64,000 nucleotides of DNA from Aquincola tertiaricarbonis. GTDB taxonomy: Bacteria > Pseudomonadota > Gammaproteobacteria > Burkholderiales > Burkholderiaceae_C. The notes below the pieces were generated by a model, which was given only the letters and a program-made list of their open reading frames with translations, did not search any database and was not told the origin of the DNA. The stretch is taken from positions 61,511 to 125,510 of the forward strand of contig NZ_JZUE01000019.1 in the NCBI RefSeq assembly GCF_000969605.1, read 5' to 3'. The position numbers and the translations under genes are program-made. Below are positions 1 to 11,680 of the stretch, piece after piece; position 1 is the first letter of the stretch, and each line of letters opens with the position of its first letter.

Positions 1-584
1 AAGGCGGCGCTCTCCAGCACACGATCCTCCGGCCCGATGACGTCGGTGCGCAGCAGCAGGCCGGTGGCCTTGTCCGCCCACAGGCGTTGGGCGAAGCGCT
101 CATGGTCCTTCGGGCGCAGCAGCAGCACCAGGGCATCGTGGCCGGCCACGCGGTCCTCGCCCTCGGTGATGAGCTCGTAGCGGTCGAAGATCTGCTCTTC
201 GCTCGTCTTGAGCAGCGACGGGAACGGCGCCAGCGGATCACGCTGCTCGATCGCGGCCAGGCGGCTGCCGGGCCACATCGTCTGCACCACCTCGTTATGA
301 CGCAAGACCTGGCGGCGCTCGCCGTCCAGGCCGTCGATCCGCTCATAGGTGTGCGCGCCGTCACCGTAGTGGACGATGCGCGAGCTGCTCACTGCGCCGC
401 CGGCCGTCACCACCATGGTGCCCTGGTAGTTGCGCTGGCTGGCGGCGGCATGGATGCGCGAGAGCCAGGCGCGTGCATCCACGGCCGGGGCCGGCGCCGC
501 CTGGGAGGCGGACCACACGGGGCCGACCGAAACGGTCAGCAGGGCAAGGACGGCGTGAACGACTCGACGGCGAACCACGGACAC
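1..584 (-). CDS. rseB: RseB/MucB, periplasmic regulator of sigma-E (3' part missing)
   Basis: RseB binds the periplasmic part of RseA and shields it from proteolysis until envelope stress. The frame opens with GTG at 584 two bases after the rseA stop and stays open to the window edge, so only about the first 194 residues are present. The N-terminus is a signal peptide with an Arg-rich start and a hydrophobic stretch (AVLALLTVSV), followed by AWLSRIHAAASQRNYQGTMVV, the typical opening of the MucB/RseB fold. Near the edge the frame reads GLLLRTDVIGP, also typical of the family. A second GTG six bases downstream could be the start. It is the last visible gene of the fab-rpoE run; mucD/degP commonly follows, but that lies outside the window. 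Confidence 0.88.
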   Translation of the reverse strand, partial: MSVVRRRVVHAVLALLTVSVGPVWSASQAAPAPAVDARAWLSRIHAAASQRNYQGTMVVTAGGAVSSSRIVHYGDGAHTYERIDGLDGERRQVLRHNEVVQTMWPGSRLAAIEQRDPLAPFPSLLKTSEEQIFDRYELITEGEDRVAGHDALVLLLRPKDHERFAQRLWADKATGLLLRTDVIGPEDRVLESAA

Positions 585-586
585 GC

Positions 587-1282
587 TCAGCGATCAGGCG
601 CCGCCGGAGCCGCGCTGCGCACCGATACCACCGGCATCGCCAGCACCGAGCCGCCGTACTGCTTATGCGCGGCGAGGTACTGGTCGAGACGCGCGTCGCG
701 GATCAGCTTGCCGTTGGCCACCGGCACGGCCACCGGCGCCGGCGACGCCGCCACCAGCGGCTGCGACACCGTGCTCACCGGCTGGATGCCCGGCGTGCCG
801 ACGCCCGGCACCGCGGTGCCGCCGGCAATGACGCTGGAAGACGGACTCACCGGCACCTCGGCCACGCGGGTCACCACCAGCACGCCGGCCACGGCCATGA
901 AGCCCGCGGCGACGGCCGAGGGGGCGGCCCAGGCGCGGCGCCACAGGCTGCGGCGGCCGACCGGGGCGCCATTGGCGACGCGGCGCGGCGCTTCCTGCCG
1001 GGGGGCGGACGGCGGCGCCGGCTGCGGGGCCAGCACCACCGGCTCCGACGCCAGGCGGCTGCGCAACGAGGCCAGGAAAGCCTCGTCGCGCAGCGGCCGG
1101 TGCGCCAGGTCGTCCGATCGCAGCACGTCACCGATCAGGTGGTAGGCATACCAGTCGGCGCGCGAGGCGCCGTCCTCGCGCCAGGCGGCGCACGCCCGCG
1201 CCGCGCCGCCCGCGTCCACCGCACCATCCATCAGGTCCGACAGCGCTTGCCGCCGCGCTTGTTGATCCAGCCGATCCACCAT
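587..1282 (-). CDS. rseA: RseA-type anti-sigma-E factor
   Basis: Inner-membrane anti-sigma factor of 231 aa that holds RpoE inactive. The first ~75 residues resemble the RseA N-terminal sigma-binding domain (LSDLMDGA, then AWREDGASRADWYAYHLIGDVLRSDDL). A Pro/Ala/Arg linker and one membrane span (about residues 112-130, AVAAGFMAVAGVLVV) follow, then a periplasmic tail ending in QYLAAHKQYGGS, a segment common in betaproteobacterial homologues. It begins 33 bases after the rpoE stop and ends two bases before rseB. The order rpoE-rseA-rseB is the standard regulatory cassette, which supports the call more than the weakly conserved periplasmic part does. Confidence 0.9.
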   Translation of the reverse strand: MVDRLDQQARRQALSDLMDGAVDAGGAARACAAWREDGASRADWYAYHLIGDVLRSDDLAHRPLRDEAFLASLRSRLASEPVVLAPQPAPPSAPRQEAPRRVANGAPVGRRSLWRRAWAAPSAVAAGFMAVAGVLVVTRVAEVPVSPSSSVIAGGTAVPGVGTPGIQPVSTVSQPLVAASPAPVAVPVANGKLIRDARLDQYLAAHKQYGGSVLAMPVVSVRSAAPAAPDR

Positions 1283-1315
1283 TTCGAGCTCCAGATGATC
1301 TCTGTACAGGCGGCG

Positions 1316-1927
1316 CTACCAGCGCTCGCCCTCGCGGGTGCCCAACAGCGGGCGCAGACGCTCCGCGATCGCCTCGCGCGCACGGAAGATGCGTGAACGC
1401 ACGGTGCCGATCGGGCAATTCATCACTTCAGCGATTTCCTCGTAGCTGAGGCCTTCGATCTCGCGCAGCGTGATCGCCTGCCGCAAGTCTTCAGACAAGG
1501 CTTCGATGGCACCGTTCACTGTCGCGGCGATTTCTTTTGTCGCCAGCACCGCTTCAGGCGTCTCGCCGTCGGTTAGTTCGTTCTCGACGCGTGAAGTTTC
1601 GTCATCGTCTTCCCGGCCGGAGAGGGCATTCTCCGAGACCAGCGGGTCGCGCTTCAGGTCGACCAGCGCCTTCTTGGCGGTGTTGACGGCGATGCGGTAG
1701 AGCCAGGTGTAGAACGCGCTCTCGCCGCGGAACTGCGGGATGGCGCGGTAGGCCCGGATGAAGGTTTCCTGGGCGATGTCGGGAACCAGGTCCACGTCAC
1801 GCACCATGCGGCCGATCAGGCGCTCGATGCGCCGCTGGTACTTGACCACCAGCATCTCGAACGCCTTGACATCGCCGTTCTTCACACGGTCGATCAAGAG
1901 GGCGTCGGCGTCCGCTGCGTTGGTCAT
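1316..1927 (-). CDS. rpoE: RNA polymerase sigma factor RpoE (sigma-24)
   Basis: ECF sigma factor of 203 aa that directs the extracytoplasmic stress response. Region 2 is seen at about residues 20-90 (FEMLVVKYQRRI, DIAQETFIRAYRAI, FYTWLYRIAVNTAKK) and region 4 at 135-190 (ALSEDLRQAITLREIEGLSYEEIAEVM, then GTVRSRIFRAREAI). The acidic linker between them (EDDDETSRVENELTDGE) is usual for RpoE proper. The gene lies 17 bases after a small membrane-protein gene and upstream of rseA and rseB, so sigma and anti-sigma are co-transcribed. I did not find a convincing sigma-E-type promoter directly upstream. Read-through from the fatty-acid operon is possible. Confidence 0.96.
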   Translation of the reverse strand: MTNAADADALLIDRVKNGDVKAFEMLVVKYQRRIERLIGRMVRDVDLVPDIAQETFIRAYRAIPQFRGESAFYTWLYRIAVNTAKKALVDLKRDPLVSENALSGREDDDETSRVENELTDGETPEAVLATKEIAATVNGAIEALSEDLRQAITLREIEGLSYEEIAEVMNCPIGTVRSRIFRAREAIAERLRPLLGTREGERW

Positions 1928-1944
1928 TCAGGCTCTTGGGTGGC

Positions 1945-2388
1945 CTACATCCGCGGCGCGGAAGGGGTCCGGGGTTCAGGGCGGCGGGAATATACCGCAG
2001 CGCGCAATCCGTGCCAGCCCGCACGGGCGGCAGCACGGGACAGGGGCAAATGGGCCGCCCGCCCCTGCCCCGCCGGCGAAAAACACATCAGCAGCCAGGG
2101 GCCGAGGTCGAACACGACCCGCAAGTCGCCGGGACGGCCGTCCCACAGCCACTGCCGGCCGTCCCAGCACAGCACGCCGGCCGGGGCCGGCAGCCAGAAA
2201 CGCCCGAAGCAGGCGCCCGCACCGGCAGCCAGCAGCGCCGCAGCGGCGGTCCACCGGACAGAAAGCTCAGCCCAACCCGCCGCCCAGGCAGCCAGCGCCG
2301 CCAGCGCGGAACCGCAGCAGATCGCCACGGCCCCACGCCACACCAGGTCGTCGCCCAGATCGACCTGCACCGCAGGTGCCGATCGCAT
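1945..2388 (-). CDS. Small membrane protein between fabF and rpoE (YgfX-like)
   Basis: A 147-aa protein. I chose the ATG at 2388 because the longer frame upstream runs back through fabF. Two hydrophobic segments sit close together (GAVAICCGSALAALAAWAAG and WTAAAALLAAGAGACFGRFWL), followed by a short soluble part with repeated Trp (LCWDGRQWLWDG) and a C-terminal WHGLRAAVYSRR. Two spans followed by a small beta-rich tail resemble the YgfX family, and a gene of this kind often sits between fabF and rpoE in Burkholderiales. The function is unknown. YgfX in enterobacteria is linked to the flavinylation factor SdhE and cell-shape proteins, but I would not transfer that here. It starts 29 bases after the fabF stop. 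Confidence 0.7.
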   Translation of the reverse strand: MRSAPAVQVDLGDDLVWRGAVAICCGSALAALAAWAAGWAELSVRWTAAAALLAAGAGACFGRFWLPAPAGVLCWDGRQWLWDGRPGDLRVVFDLGPWLLMCFSPAGQGRAAHLPLSRAAARAGWHGLRAAVYSRRPEPRTPSAPRM

Positions 2389-2417
2389 GGTGCACGCCTT
2401 CCTGCGCGGACGCGCCC

Positions 2418-3662
2418 TCAGGCGCGGCGGAACACCAGCGTGCCGTTCGTGCCGCCGAAGCCGAAGTTGTTCTTCACCGCGACGTCGATCTTCATCTCCC
2501 GCGCTTCGTTCGGGCAGTAGTCGAGGTCGCACTCCGGATCCGGATCGACGAGGTTGATCGTCGGCGGCACCACCTGGTGATGCAGCGACAGCACGGTGAA
2601 CACCGACTCGATGCCGCCGGCGCCGCCCAGGAGGTGGCCGGTCATCGACTTGGTGGAACTCACCACCAGGTCCTTCGCGTGGTCGCCGAAGGCCTTCTTG
2701 ATCGCGTTGGTCTCGTTCACGTCGCCCAGCGGCGTGGAGGTGCCGTGCGCATTCAGGTACTGCACCGCGGACGGATCGAGCTTTGCATTGCGCAGCGCGG
2801 CCAGCATCGAGCGCTTGGGGCCGTCCACGTTCGGCGCGGTCATGTGGAAGGCATCGGCACCCATGCCGTAGCCAACCAGTTCGGCGTAGATCTTGGCGCC
2901 CCGGGCCTTGGCATGTTCGTACTCTTCCAGCACCAGCGCGCCGGCGCCTTCGCCCAGCACGAAGCCGTCGCGACCCTTGTCCCAGGGACGCGAGGCGGCG
3001 GCGGGATCGTCATTGCGGGTGGACAGCGCGCGTGCGGCCGCGAAGCCGCCGATGCCCAGCGGCGAGACGGTGGATTCGGCACCGCCGGCCACCATCACGT
3101 CCACGTCGCCGTACTCGATCATGCGGGCGGCCTCGCCGATGCAGTGCAGGCCGGTGGTGCAGGCGGTGACGATGGCCAGGTTCGGGCCGGTGAAGCCGTA
3201 CTTGATGGACACATGGCCCGAGATCATGTTGATGATCGAGGCGGGCACGAAGAACGGGGAAATCCGGCGCGGACCGCGTTCGGTGTATTCCTTGTGGGTC
3301 TGCTCGATCATCGGCAGGCCGCCGATGCCCGACCCGACGAGCACACCGATGCGCTCGGCCGTCTGCTCGTCGAGCGCTTCCCCGGTGGGGATGCCCGAGT
3401 CCTGCACGGCCTGCATGGAAGCGGCCATCCCGTAATGGATGAACGTGTCCATGTGCCGGGCTTCCTTGCCGGGGATGTAATCCTCGATGTTGAAGCCCTT
3501 GACCTCACCCGCGAAGCGGCAGGCCATGGCCGACGCATCGAACTTGGTGATGTTGGCGATGCCCGAACGGCCGGCCACCAGGCTGGCCCACCCTTCGGCC
3601 ACGCTGTTGCCCACCGGGCTGACCAGCCCCAGGCCCGTGACGACGACGCGACGACGAGTCAT
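2418..3662 (-). CDS. fabF: 3-oxoacyl-[acyl-carrier-protein] synthase II
   Basis: Condensing enzyme (414 aa, normal length) that elongates acyl-ACP with malonyl-ACP in type II fatty-acid synthesis. The Cys-His-His triad is intact: Cys168 in TACTTGLH, His306 in NAHGTST and His343 in [11 protein letters not shown], with the conserved Lys338 just before. The N-terminus [16 protein letters not shown] and C-terminus [10 protein letters not shown] are typical KAS II. It lies 10 bases downstream of acpP and is the last fatty-acid gene of the operon before the rpoE group. Confidence 0.98.
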   Translation of the reverse strand: MTRRRVVVTGLGLVSPVGNSVAEGWASLVAGRSGIANITKFDASAMACRFAGEVKGFNIEDYIPGKEARHMDTFIHYGMAASMQAVQDSGIPTGEALDEQTAERIGVLVGSGIGGLPMIEQTHKEYTERGPRRISPFFVPASIINMISGHVSIKYGFTGPNLAIVTACTTGLHCIGEAARMIEYGDVDVMVAGGAESTVSPLGIGGFAAARALSTRNDDPAAASRPWDKGRDGFVLGEGAGALVLEEYEHAKARGAKIYAELVGYGMGADAFHMTAPNVDGPKRSMLAALRNAKLDPSAVQYLNAHGTSTPLGDVNETNAIKKAFGDHAKDLVVSSTKSMTGHLLGGAGGIESVFTVLSLHHQVVPPTINLVDPDPECDLDYCPNEAREMKIDVAVKNNFGFGGTNGTLVFRRA

Positions 3663-3672
3663 GGAAACCGAC

Positions 3673-4744
<1,072 letters not shown>

Positions 4745-4748
<4 letters not shown>

Positions 4749-5683
4749 GCCACCAGCCTCTTGGCTTCTTCCAGCGATGCAGGATCGAACACGGTGGTGG
4801 CCTGCACCTCGGGCTCGATGCGCTTGACCATGCCGGCCAGCACCTTGCCGGGCCCGCATTCGATGATCACGCCCGCGCCGTTCGCGCGCAGCGCCTGCAC
4901 CACCTCCACCCAGCGCACCGGGCCGAAGGCCTGCTCGTACAGCGCCTGGCGGATGGCCTGAGGATCGGTTTCCACCGCCACACGGATGTTGTTGACCACC
5001 GGGATGCGCGGCGACAGCACCGTCGTGCCGGCCAGACGCTCCTTCAGCCGCTCGGCCGCCGGCTTCATCAGGCTGGAATGGAACGGCGCGGACACCGGCA
5101 GCAGCAGCGCCCGCTTGGCGCCCTTGGCCTTCAGCAGCTCGCAGCCCTTGTCCACGCCGGCCTTGCTGCCGGCAATCACGGTCTGCTTTGGGTCGTTGAA
5201 GTTGACGGCTTCGACCACTTCGCCACTGGCCTGGGCGGCCTCGGCACAACCTTCACGCACCGCGGCGGCGTCCAGCCCCAGGATGGCGGCCATCGCGCCG
5301 GTGCCCACGGGCACGGCATCCTGCATCGCCTGGGCACGGAAGCGCACCAGGGGCAGCGCATCGGCCAGCGTCAGCGCGCCGGCTGCCACCAAGGCGCTGT
5401 ATTCGCCCAGCGAATGGCCGGCCACCCAGGCGGGCTGCAGGCCGGTCTCGGCCAGCCAGGCGCGGTGGCAGGCGATGCCAGCCGCCAGCATCACCGGCTG
5501 GGTGTTGGTGGTGAGGTCGAGCTGGTCCTTGGGACCGGCCTGGATCAGGCGGGCGATGTCCTCGCCCAGCGCATCGGACGCTTCCTGCAGCGTCTGGCGC
5601 ACGGCCGGATGGTCGCCCCAGGCGTCGAGCATGCCGACGGCCTGCGAGCCCTGGCCAGGAAAGACGAACGCAAACGATGTCAT
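4745..5683 (-). CDS. fabD: Malonyl-CoA:ACP transacylase
   Basis: Transfers malonyl from CoA to AcpP (312 aa). The nucleophile is Ser91 in AGHSLGEYSAL and the catalytic His is His202 in APFHSSLMKP. The N-terminal FVFPGQGSQ motif is intact. The gene overlaps fabG by four bases at its 3' end and begins 32 bases after fabH, in the canonical fabH-fabD-fabG-acpP order. Confidence 0.98.
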
Positions 5684-5715
5684 CGCGTGACTCTTGAAAG
5701 GAATGGAGGCGGCGC

Positions 5716-6705
5716 TCAGAAGTCGAGCAGCACGGCGCCCCAGGTGAAGCCACCGCCAACGCCTTCCAGCATCAGCGTGTCGCCGCGGCGGATGCGGCCG
5801 GAGCGCACGGCGCTGTCCAGCGCCAGCGGGATCGACGCGGCGGAGGTGTTGCCGTGCTCGTCGACGGTGACGACCAGCTTGTCGGCCGAGAGCTTCAGCT
5901 TGCGCGCCGTGCTCTGCATGATGCGGATGTTGGCCTGATGCGGGATCAGGAAGTCGATGTCGGACGCCTCACGGCCGGCCTTGGCCAGCACCGAGCGCGC
6001 GACGTCCTCCAGCACGCCCACGGCCAGCTTGAAGACGGCCGGACCGTCCATCTTGAGCAGCGGATCGCCCAGGATGGCGCCGCCCGCCACGTGGCCCGGC
6101 GTGCAGAGGATGCCCACGTGGCGGCCATCGGCATGCAGCTCGCTGGCCAGCAGACCCGGCTCGTCGCTGCCTTCCAGCACCACGGCGCCGGCGCCGTCGC
6201 CGAACAGCACGCAGGTGGTGCGGTCGTTGAAGTCGAGGATGCGCGAGAACACTTCGGAGCCCACCACCAGCGCCTTGGTGGCCGCACCGGTGCGGATCAT
6301 CGAATCCGCCACCGTCAGCGCATAGACGAAACCGGAGCACACCGCCTGCACGTCGAAGGCGGGGCAGCCATGCACGCCCAGCTTGTTCTGCAGGATGGTG
6401 GCGGTGGACGGGAAGACCATGTCCGGCGTGGACGTGGCGACGATGATCAGGTCGATGTCGGCGGCGGTGCAGCCGGCAGCTTGCAGCGCCGCCAGGCAGG
6501 CAGGCAGCGCCAGGTCGCTGGCACCCACCTCGGCTTCGGCGAAGTGGCGCGCGCGGATGCCGGTGCGCTCGACGATCCACGCGTCCGACGTTTCCAGTCC
6601 GCGTTGAGCGAGCTGGGCGGCCAGATCGTCGTTGGTCACGCGGCGCGGCGGCAGATGACTGCCGGTGCCGGCGATGCGGGAGTACCGGGGTGTGGAGAGA
6701 TTCAT
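5716..6705 (-). CDS. fabH: 3-oxoacyl-[acyl-carrier-protein] synthase III
   Basis: Initiates fatty-acid synthesis by condensing acetyl-CoA with malonyl-ACP (329 aa). The Cys-His-Asn triad is present: Cys123 in [12 protein letters not shown], His in IPHQANIRI and Asn in [10 protein letters not shown]. The C-terminus [13 protein letters not shown] is typical. The start codon overlaps the plsX stop by four bases (ATGA), so phospholipid precursor supply and chain initiation are probably translationally coupled. Confidence 0.98.
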   Translation of the reverse strand: MNLSTPRYSRIAGTGSHLPPRRVTNDDLAAQLAQRGLETSDAWIVERTGIRARHFAEAEVGASDLALPACLAALQAAGCTAADIDLIIVATSTPDMVFPSTATILQNKLGVHGCPAFDVQAVCSGFVYALTVADSMIRTGAATKALVVGSEVFSRILDFNDRTTCVLFGDGAGAVVLEGSDEPGLLASELHADGRHVGILCTPGHVAGGAILGDPLLKMDGPAVFKLAVGVLEDVARSVLAKAGREASDIDFLIPHQANIRIMQSTARKLKLSADKLVVTVDEHGNTSAASIPLALDSAVRSGRIRRGDTLMLEGVGGGFTWGAVLLDF

Positions 6706-7802
6706 GCGGCTTGGACCGTGTCGTCGGGACCGTCGGCCACGGGCTGGGCGTTCAGCGCCTGCAGCGTGTCGAGGATGCGGTCGTGGACCCTGTCCAGCAG
6801 TCGGTTGCGGGCGGCATCATACGCCCGGGTGAGGGCTTGCTCGAAACCGAAGGCATCGGCAGAGCCGTGGCTCTTGAACACCAGCCCGCGAAGGCCCAGC
6901 AGGGCCGCGCCGTTCAGGCGGCGGGGGTCAACGCGGGTCTTGAAGTGGCGCAGCACAGGCAAGGCGACCAGCGCGGCGAACTTGGCGAACGGCGTGCGGG
7001 TGAACTCCTGCCGGATCATGTCGCCCAGCATCGAGGCCAGCCCTTCGGCCGTCTTCAGCGCCACGTTGCCGACAAAACCGTCGCACACCACGATGTCGGT
7101 GGTGCCCTTGAAGATGTCGTCGCCTTCCACGTTGCCATGGAAGTTCAGGTGGCCTTGCGCCGCCGCCTCGCGCAGCAGTTCGCCGGCGCGCTTGATGGTG
7201 TCGCTGCCCTTGATGACTTCTTCGCCGATGTTGAGCAGCCCCACGCTCGGCTCCGCCTTGCCGCTGACCGCCGCGACCAGCGCACTGCCCATCACCGCGA
7301 ACTGAAGCAAATGCTCGGCGCTGCAATCGACGTTGGCGCCCAGATCCAGCACAGTGGTGAACCCGTCCAGCCGGTTAGGCATGACGGTGGCGATGGCGGG
7401 ACGGTCGATGCCGTCCAGCGTCTTCAGCACGTAGCGCGCCACGGCCATCAAGGCCCCGGTGTTGCCAGCCGAGACGCAGACATGCGCCGACTCGCCCTGC
7501 GGAGCCTTGAGCTGGTTGATGGCCACGCGCATGGAGGAGTCGCGCTTGCGGCGCAACGCCACCTCCACGGTGTCGTCCATGAGCACGGTTTCGCTGGCGT
7601 GCACGCAGGTGACACGCGCCCAGCCTGCCGCCTGCGCCAGTGCTTCCGGCGTGCCGACCAGCACCAGTTCCGCATCGGGATGCTTCGCCAGGAAGGCCTG
7701 GCAGGCCGGCAACGTGACGGCCGGGCCGTGGTCGCCGCCCATGCAATCGACGGCAACGCGTACCCGCGGCAGCGGCGTCAAGGAAGAGTGGGTCAAAGAC
7801 AT
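6702..7802 (-). CDS. plsX: Phosphate acyltransferase PlsX
   Basis: Makes acyl-phosphate from acyl-ACP for phospholipid synthesis (366 aa). Family landmarks are [14 protein letters not shown] near the start, [16 protein letters not shown] about residue 113, and [17 protein letters not shown] in the second half. It is followed by fabH with an ATGA overlap and preceded by rpmF across a 136-base gap. Between rpmF and plsX (7803-7938) I see no small gene and no clear terminator, so read-through from the rpmF promoter is likely. Confidence 0.97.
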   Translation of the reverse strand: MSLTHSSLTPLPRVRVAVDCMGGDHGPAVTLPACQAFLAKHPDAELVLVGTPEALAQAAGWARVTCVHASETVLMDDTVEVALRRKRDSSMRVAINQLKAPQGESAHVCVSAGNTGALMAVARYVLKTLDGIDRPAIATVMPNRLDGFTTVLDLGANVDCSAEHLLQFAVMGSALVAAVSGKAEPSVGLLNIGEEVIKGSDTIKRAGELLREAAAQGHLNFHGNVEGDDIFKGTTDIVVCDGFVGNVALKTAEGLASMLGDMIRQEFTRTPFAKFAALVALPVLRHFKTRVDPRRLNGAALLGLRGLVFKSHGSADAFGFEQALTRAYDAARNRLLDRVHDRILDTLQALNAQPVADGPDDTVQAA

Positions 7803-7938
7803 CGCCGGCTGGGCTGCGGGCTCGCGGCGACACGGCGGCCCACGGGCCGATGCCTACCGCCAACCGGGCTCACAAGCGAGGCGCCGGCCGTTCGAGCCCT
7901 GCACCGGACAAGCTAGGCAAGCCCGGCGCCGCCATCGA

Positions 7939-8121
7939 TCAGGTGTCCGACTTGGTGCGCAGCACCTTGCGGCCGCGATAGAAGCCGGTCGGGCTGATGT
8001 GGTGACGCAGATGCGTTTCACCGGTGGTGGACTCGATCGCCACGCCCGGCACGGGCAGGGCGTTGTGCGAACGGTGCATGCCCCGCTTGGAGGGCGACTT
8101 CTTGTTTTGCTGGACGGCCAT
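7939..8121 (-). CDS. rpmF: Ribosomal protein bL32
   Basis: A 60-aa protein of the large ribosomal subunit. [20 protein letters not shown] is the bL32 N-terminus, and the C-terminal part [18 protein letters not shown] fits proteobacterial forms that lack the zinc cysteines. A strong ribosome site (AGGAGA) precedes the ATG. Pairing with an upstream DUF177 gene and downstream plsX is a very widely conserved arrangement. Confidence 0.98.
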   Translation of the reverse strand: MAVQQNKKSPSKRGMHRSHNALPVPGVAIESTTGETHLRHHISPTGFYRGRKVLRTKSDT

Positions 8122-8176
8122 GGGGTTCTCCTGGTGGCGCCAGACAAGTTACGGGCGCCTTCGCGAAAAGCCGATG

Positions 8177-8205
8177 ATCATAGCACGACGCCGGCAAGGC
8201 GTCAG
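8177..8205 (-). promoter_or_regulatory. Putative sigma-70 promoter for rpmF-plsX-fab
   Basis: Read on the minus strand, CTGACG (8205-8200) and TATGAT (8182-8177) are separated by 17 bases, a good match to -35/-10 spacing. The element straddles the DUF177 stop codon, so it would give rpmF and the fab genes a promoter of their own besides read-through from DUF177. This is pattern recognition only; no transcript data are available. Confidence 0.5.
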
Positions 8206-8765
8206 CTCTGGTCGGGCCGGCGTTTGAGTTGGGCCAGTGCGGCGAAGGGGTTGGCCTTCTCAGGCTCCGGCATCTCGTCGGCGGAAGGCTCCGCCGCCAT
8301 CGGCAAGGGCGCAGGGCATACGTCGTGGCGCGGCACCAACGGCAGGGCCAGCAGCAGCTCGTCCTCGACCAGCTCCTGCAGGTCGAGCCAGCGCGGCAAG
8401 GCCAGCACGTCGTCCTCGCTGTCAGCGTCCAATGCGGCAGCCAGCTCCTCGTCCGGCACGAAGCGCAGCCAGCGGTCGATGGCCACAGGCAGCGCCACCG
8501 GCGCCAGGCAGCGCTGGCATTCGCGCGGCACATCGGCCGAGGCCTCCAGGTGCAGCCAAAGCTCCGGCTCACCTCCCTTGACCGGCCTGCGCTCGGCGTG
8601 TGCCGCCCAGCTCACATCGGACAGCGCGGGCGCGTCGTCGGTGGCCGGCGCATCCTCGGCCAGGCGAGGCAAGTCGGCCAGCGGCCAGCGGCCTTGCAGT
8701 TCACCGCCCTGCGTCGCGAACGTGGCGACATCGAGGCGGCGAGGATCGTGTTCTCCGGGCTTCAT
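8202..8765 (-). CDS. yceD: DUF177 / YceD family protein (23S rRNA accumulation)
   Basis: A 187-aa protein whose E. coli homologue YceD affects 23S rRNA accumulation; its mechanism is not settled. The conserved core PRECQRCLAPVALPV, with the CxxC pair, lies near residue 80, followed by the acidic DSEDDVLALPRWLDLQELVEDELLLALPLVPRHD and a C-terminal NPFAALAQLK, all hallmarks of the family. It sits directly 5' of rpmF as in most bacteria. It is divergent from maf, with only 38 bases between the two starts. Confidence 0.92.
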   Translation of the reverse strand: MKPGEHDPRRLDVATFATQGGELQGRWPLADLPRLAEDAPATDDAPALSDVSWAAHAERRPVKGGEPELWLHLEASADVPRECQRCLAPVALPVAIDRWLRFVPDEELAAALDADSEDDVLALPRWLDLQELVEDELLLALPLVPRHDVCPAPLPMAAEPSADEMPEPEKANPFAALAQLKRRPDQS

Positions 8766-8803
8766 GCGGCCAGTGTATTCGGGGCCCGATGGGACAATGC
8801 CTC

Positions 8804-9400
8804 ATGGACGAACCCCGCCCCACGCTGATCCTGGCCTCCACCTCGCCCTACCGGCGCGAGCTGCTGCAGCGCCTGCGCCTTCCCTTCGAGGTGCAGGCAC
8901 CCGACGTCGATGAAACACCGGGCCCGCGGGAGGCGCCCGACGGGCTGGCGCAGCGGCTCTCGCAGGCCAAGGCCGCGGCAGTGGCCGACAGCCGGCGCGA
9001 TGCCGATGTGGTGGTGATCGGCTCCGACCAGGTGGCCGACCTGCACGGCCAGCCGCTGGGCAAGCCCGGCAGCCACGCCCGGGCGACCGAGCAATTGCGC
9101 GCCATGCGCGGCCAGCGCGTGCAGTTCCACGCCGCGGTGACGGTGCTGCGGCCTCGTGCCGGCCATGCCCGCACGCTGCTGGCGTCGGTGACGGTGCAGT
9201 TCCGCAGACTGTCGGACGCGGAGATCGAACGCTACCTGGCAGCCGAGCAGCCCTATGACTGCGCCGGCAGCGCCAAGGCCGAGGCCCTGGGCATCACGCT
9301 GCTGGACGCCATCGAATCCGACGATCCCACCGCGCTGATCGGCCTGCCGCTGATACGCACCTGCCAGCTGCTGCGCGAAGCCGGGCTGCAGCTGCCATGA
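8804..9400 (+). CDS. Maf-like nucleotide pyrophosphatase, YceF type
   Basis: A 198-aa Maf-family phosphatase. The YceF subgroup hydrolyses m7GTP, a modified nucleotide to be kept out of RNA. LILASTSPYRRELL gives the family N-terminal signature, followed by PDVDETP, GSDQVADLHGQPLGKP and YDCAGSAKAEALGI. The combination DQVADL...GKP and CAGSAK fits YceF better than the dTTP-active YhdE subgroup. An in-frame ATG five codons upstream (8789) is possible; I prefer 8804 because family members begin just before the LILAST motif. It overlaps the next gene by four bases. Confidence 0.93.
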   Translation: MDEPRPTLILASTSPYRRELLQRLRLPFEVQAPDVDETPGPREAPDGLAQRLSQAKAAAVADSRRDADVVVIGSDQVADLHGQPLGKPGSHARATEQLRAMRGQRVQFHAAVTVLRPRAGHARTLLASVTVQFRRLSDAEIERYLAAEQPYDCAGSAKAEALGITLLDAIESDDPTALIGLPLIRTCQLLREAGLQLP

Positions 9401-10161
9401 CGGGCACGCTCTACCTCGTGCCCAACACGCTGGACCTGGGCACCGGCGACGCCAGTGCGCCGCCCGACATCGAGGACACCCTGCCAATGGGCGCGCTGCG
9501 GGTCGCTGCCGCCCTGCCCCATTGGGTGGCGGAAAACGCCAAGACCACGCGCGCCTTTCTCAAGCGGGTGGACCAGCGGGTGCCGCTGGCCCGGCCGCTG
9601 CAGGAGATCGGCATCGTCGAGCTGCCACGCCCGCCCAAGGGTGGCGCCGCCACGGCCTCGCCCGCGCTGGCGCCGCTGCTGGCACCCGCGCTGGCCGGGC
9701 AGGACATGGGGCTGATCTCCGAGGCGGGCCTGCCCGCGGTGGCCGATCCGGGTGCGCTGCTGGTGGCCGCGGCCCATGCGGCCGGCCTGGCGGTGCGGCC
9801 CCTGTCCGGGCCCAGTTCGCTGCTGCTGGCGCTCTCGGCCAGCGGGTTGAACGGCCAGAGCTTCGCCTTCGTGGGCTACCTGCCGGTAGAGGCTGCGGCA
9901 CGCAGCGCACGGCTGAAGGAACTGGAAGCGCTGTCGCGTCGCCAGCAGCAGACGCAGCTGATGATCGAAACGCCTTATCGCAATGCCGCGTTGCTGTCGG
10001 CCATGCTGGCGGCGCTGGCACCCGCCACGCGGGTGTCGGTGAGCGTGGGGCTCACGCTGGCCGGTGGCTGGACCCGCACGCTGACGGTGGCGCAATGGCG
10101 GCGTGACACGCCTGCCCTGCCTGACCGCGTGCCCGCGGTGTTCTGCCTGCTGGCCAGCTGA
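9397..10161 (+). CDS. SAM-dependent methyltransferase, tetrapyrrole-methylase (RsmI-like) family
   Basis: A 254-aa protein with the tetrapyrrole-methylase fold. It shows a LYLVPNTLG-like start, GLISEAGLPAVADPGA (the SAM-loop region also found in RsmI) and RPLSGPSSLLLALSASGLNGQSFAFVGYLP. RsmI 2'-O-methylates 16S rRNA C1402, but this shorter protein with the LVPNTLDLG start is the paralogous form often found next to maf. Its substrate is not established. ATGA overlap with maf indicates coupled translation. It faces the helicase gene, 21 bases away. Confidence 0.85.
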   Translation: MTGTLYLVPNTLDLGTGDASAPPDIEDTLPMGALRVAAALPHWVAENAKTTRAFLKRVDQRVPLARPLQEIGIVELPRPPKGGAATASPALAPLLAPALAGQDMGLISEAGLPAVADPGALLVAAAHAAGLAVRPLSGPSSLLLALSASGLNGQSFAFVGYLPVEAAARSARLKELEALSRRQQQTQLMIETPYRNAALLSAMLAALAPATRVSVSVGLTLAGGWTRTLTVAQWRRDTPALPDRVPAVFCLLAS

Positions 10162-10182
10162 GGCCGGCCGCGGCGCCGCGGC

Positions 10183-10186
<4 letters not shown>
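10158..10186. terminator. GC palindrome between convergent genes
   Basis: A perfect 16-base palindrome at 10167-10182 (GCCGCGGC and its mirror), inside CTGAG/CTCAG arms (10158-10162 and 10182-10186), fills the 21-base gap between two convergent genes. It could act as a bidirectional transcription stop, but there is no T-run on either side, so Rho-independent activity is doubtful. Confidence 0.35.
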
Positions 10187-11646
<1,460 letters not shown>

Positions 11647-11680
11647 TCAGCATTATCCCCGCTTGACTCGAATTGCGTGC

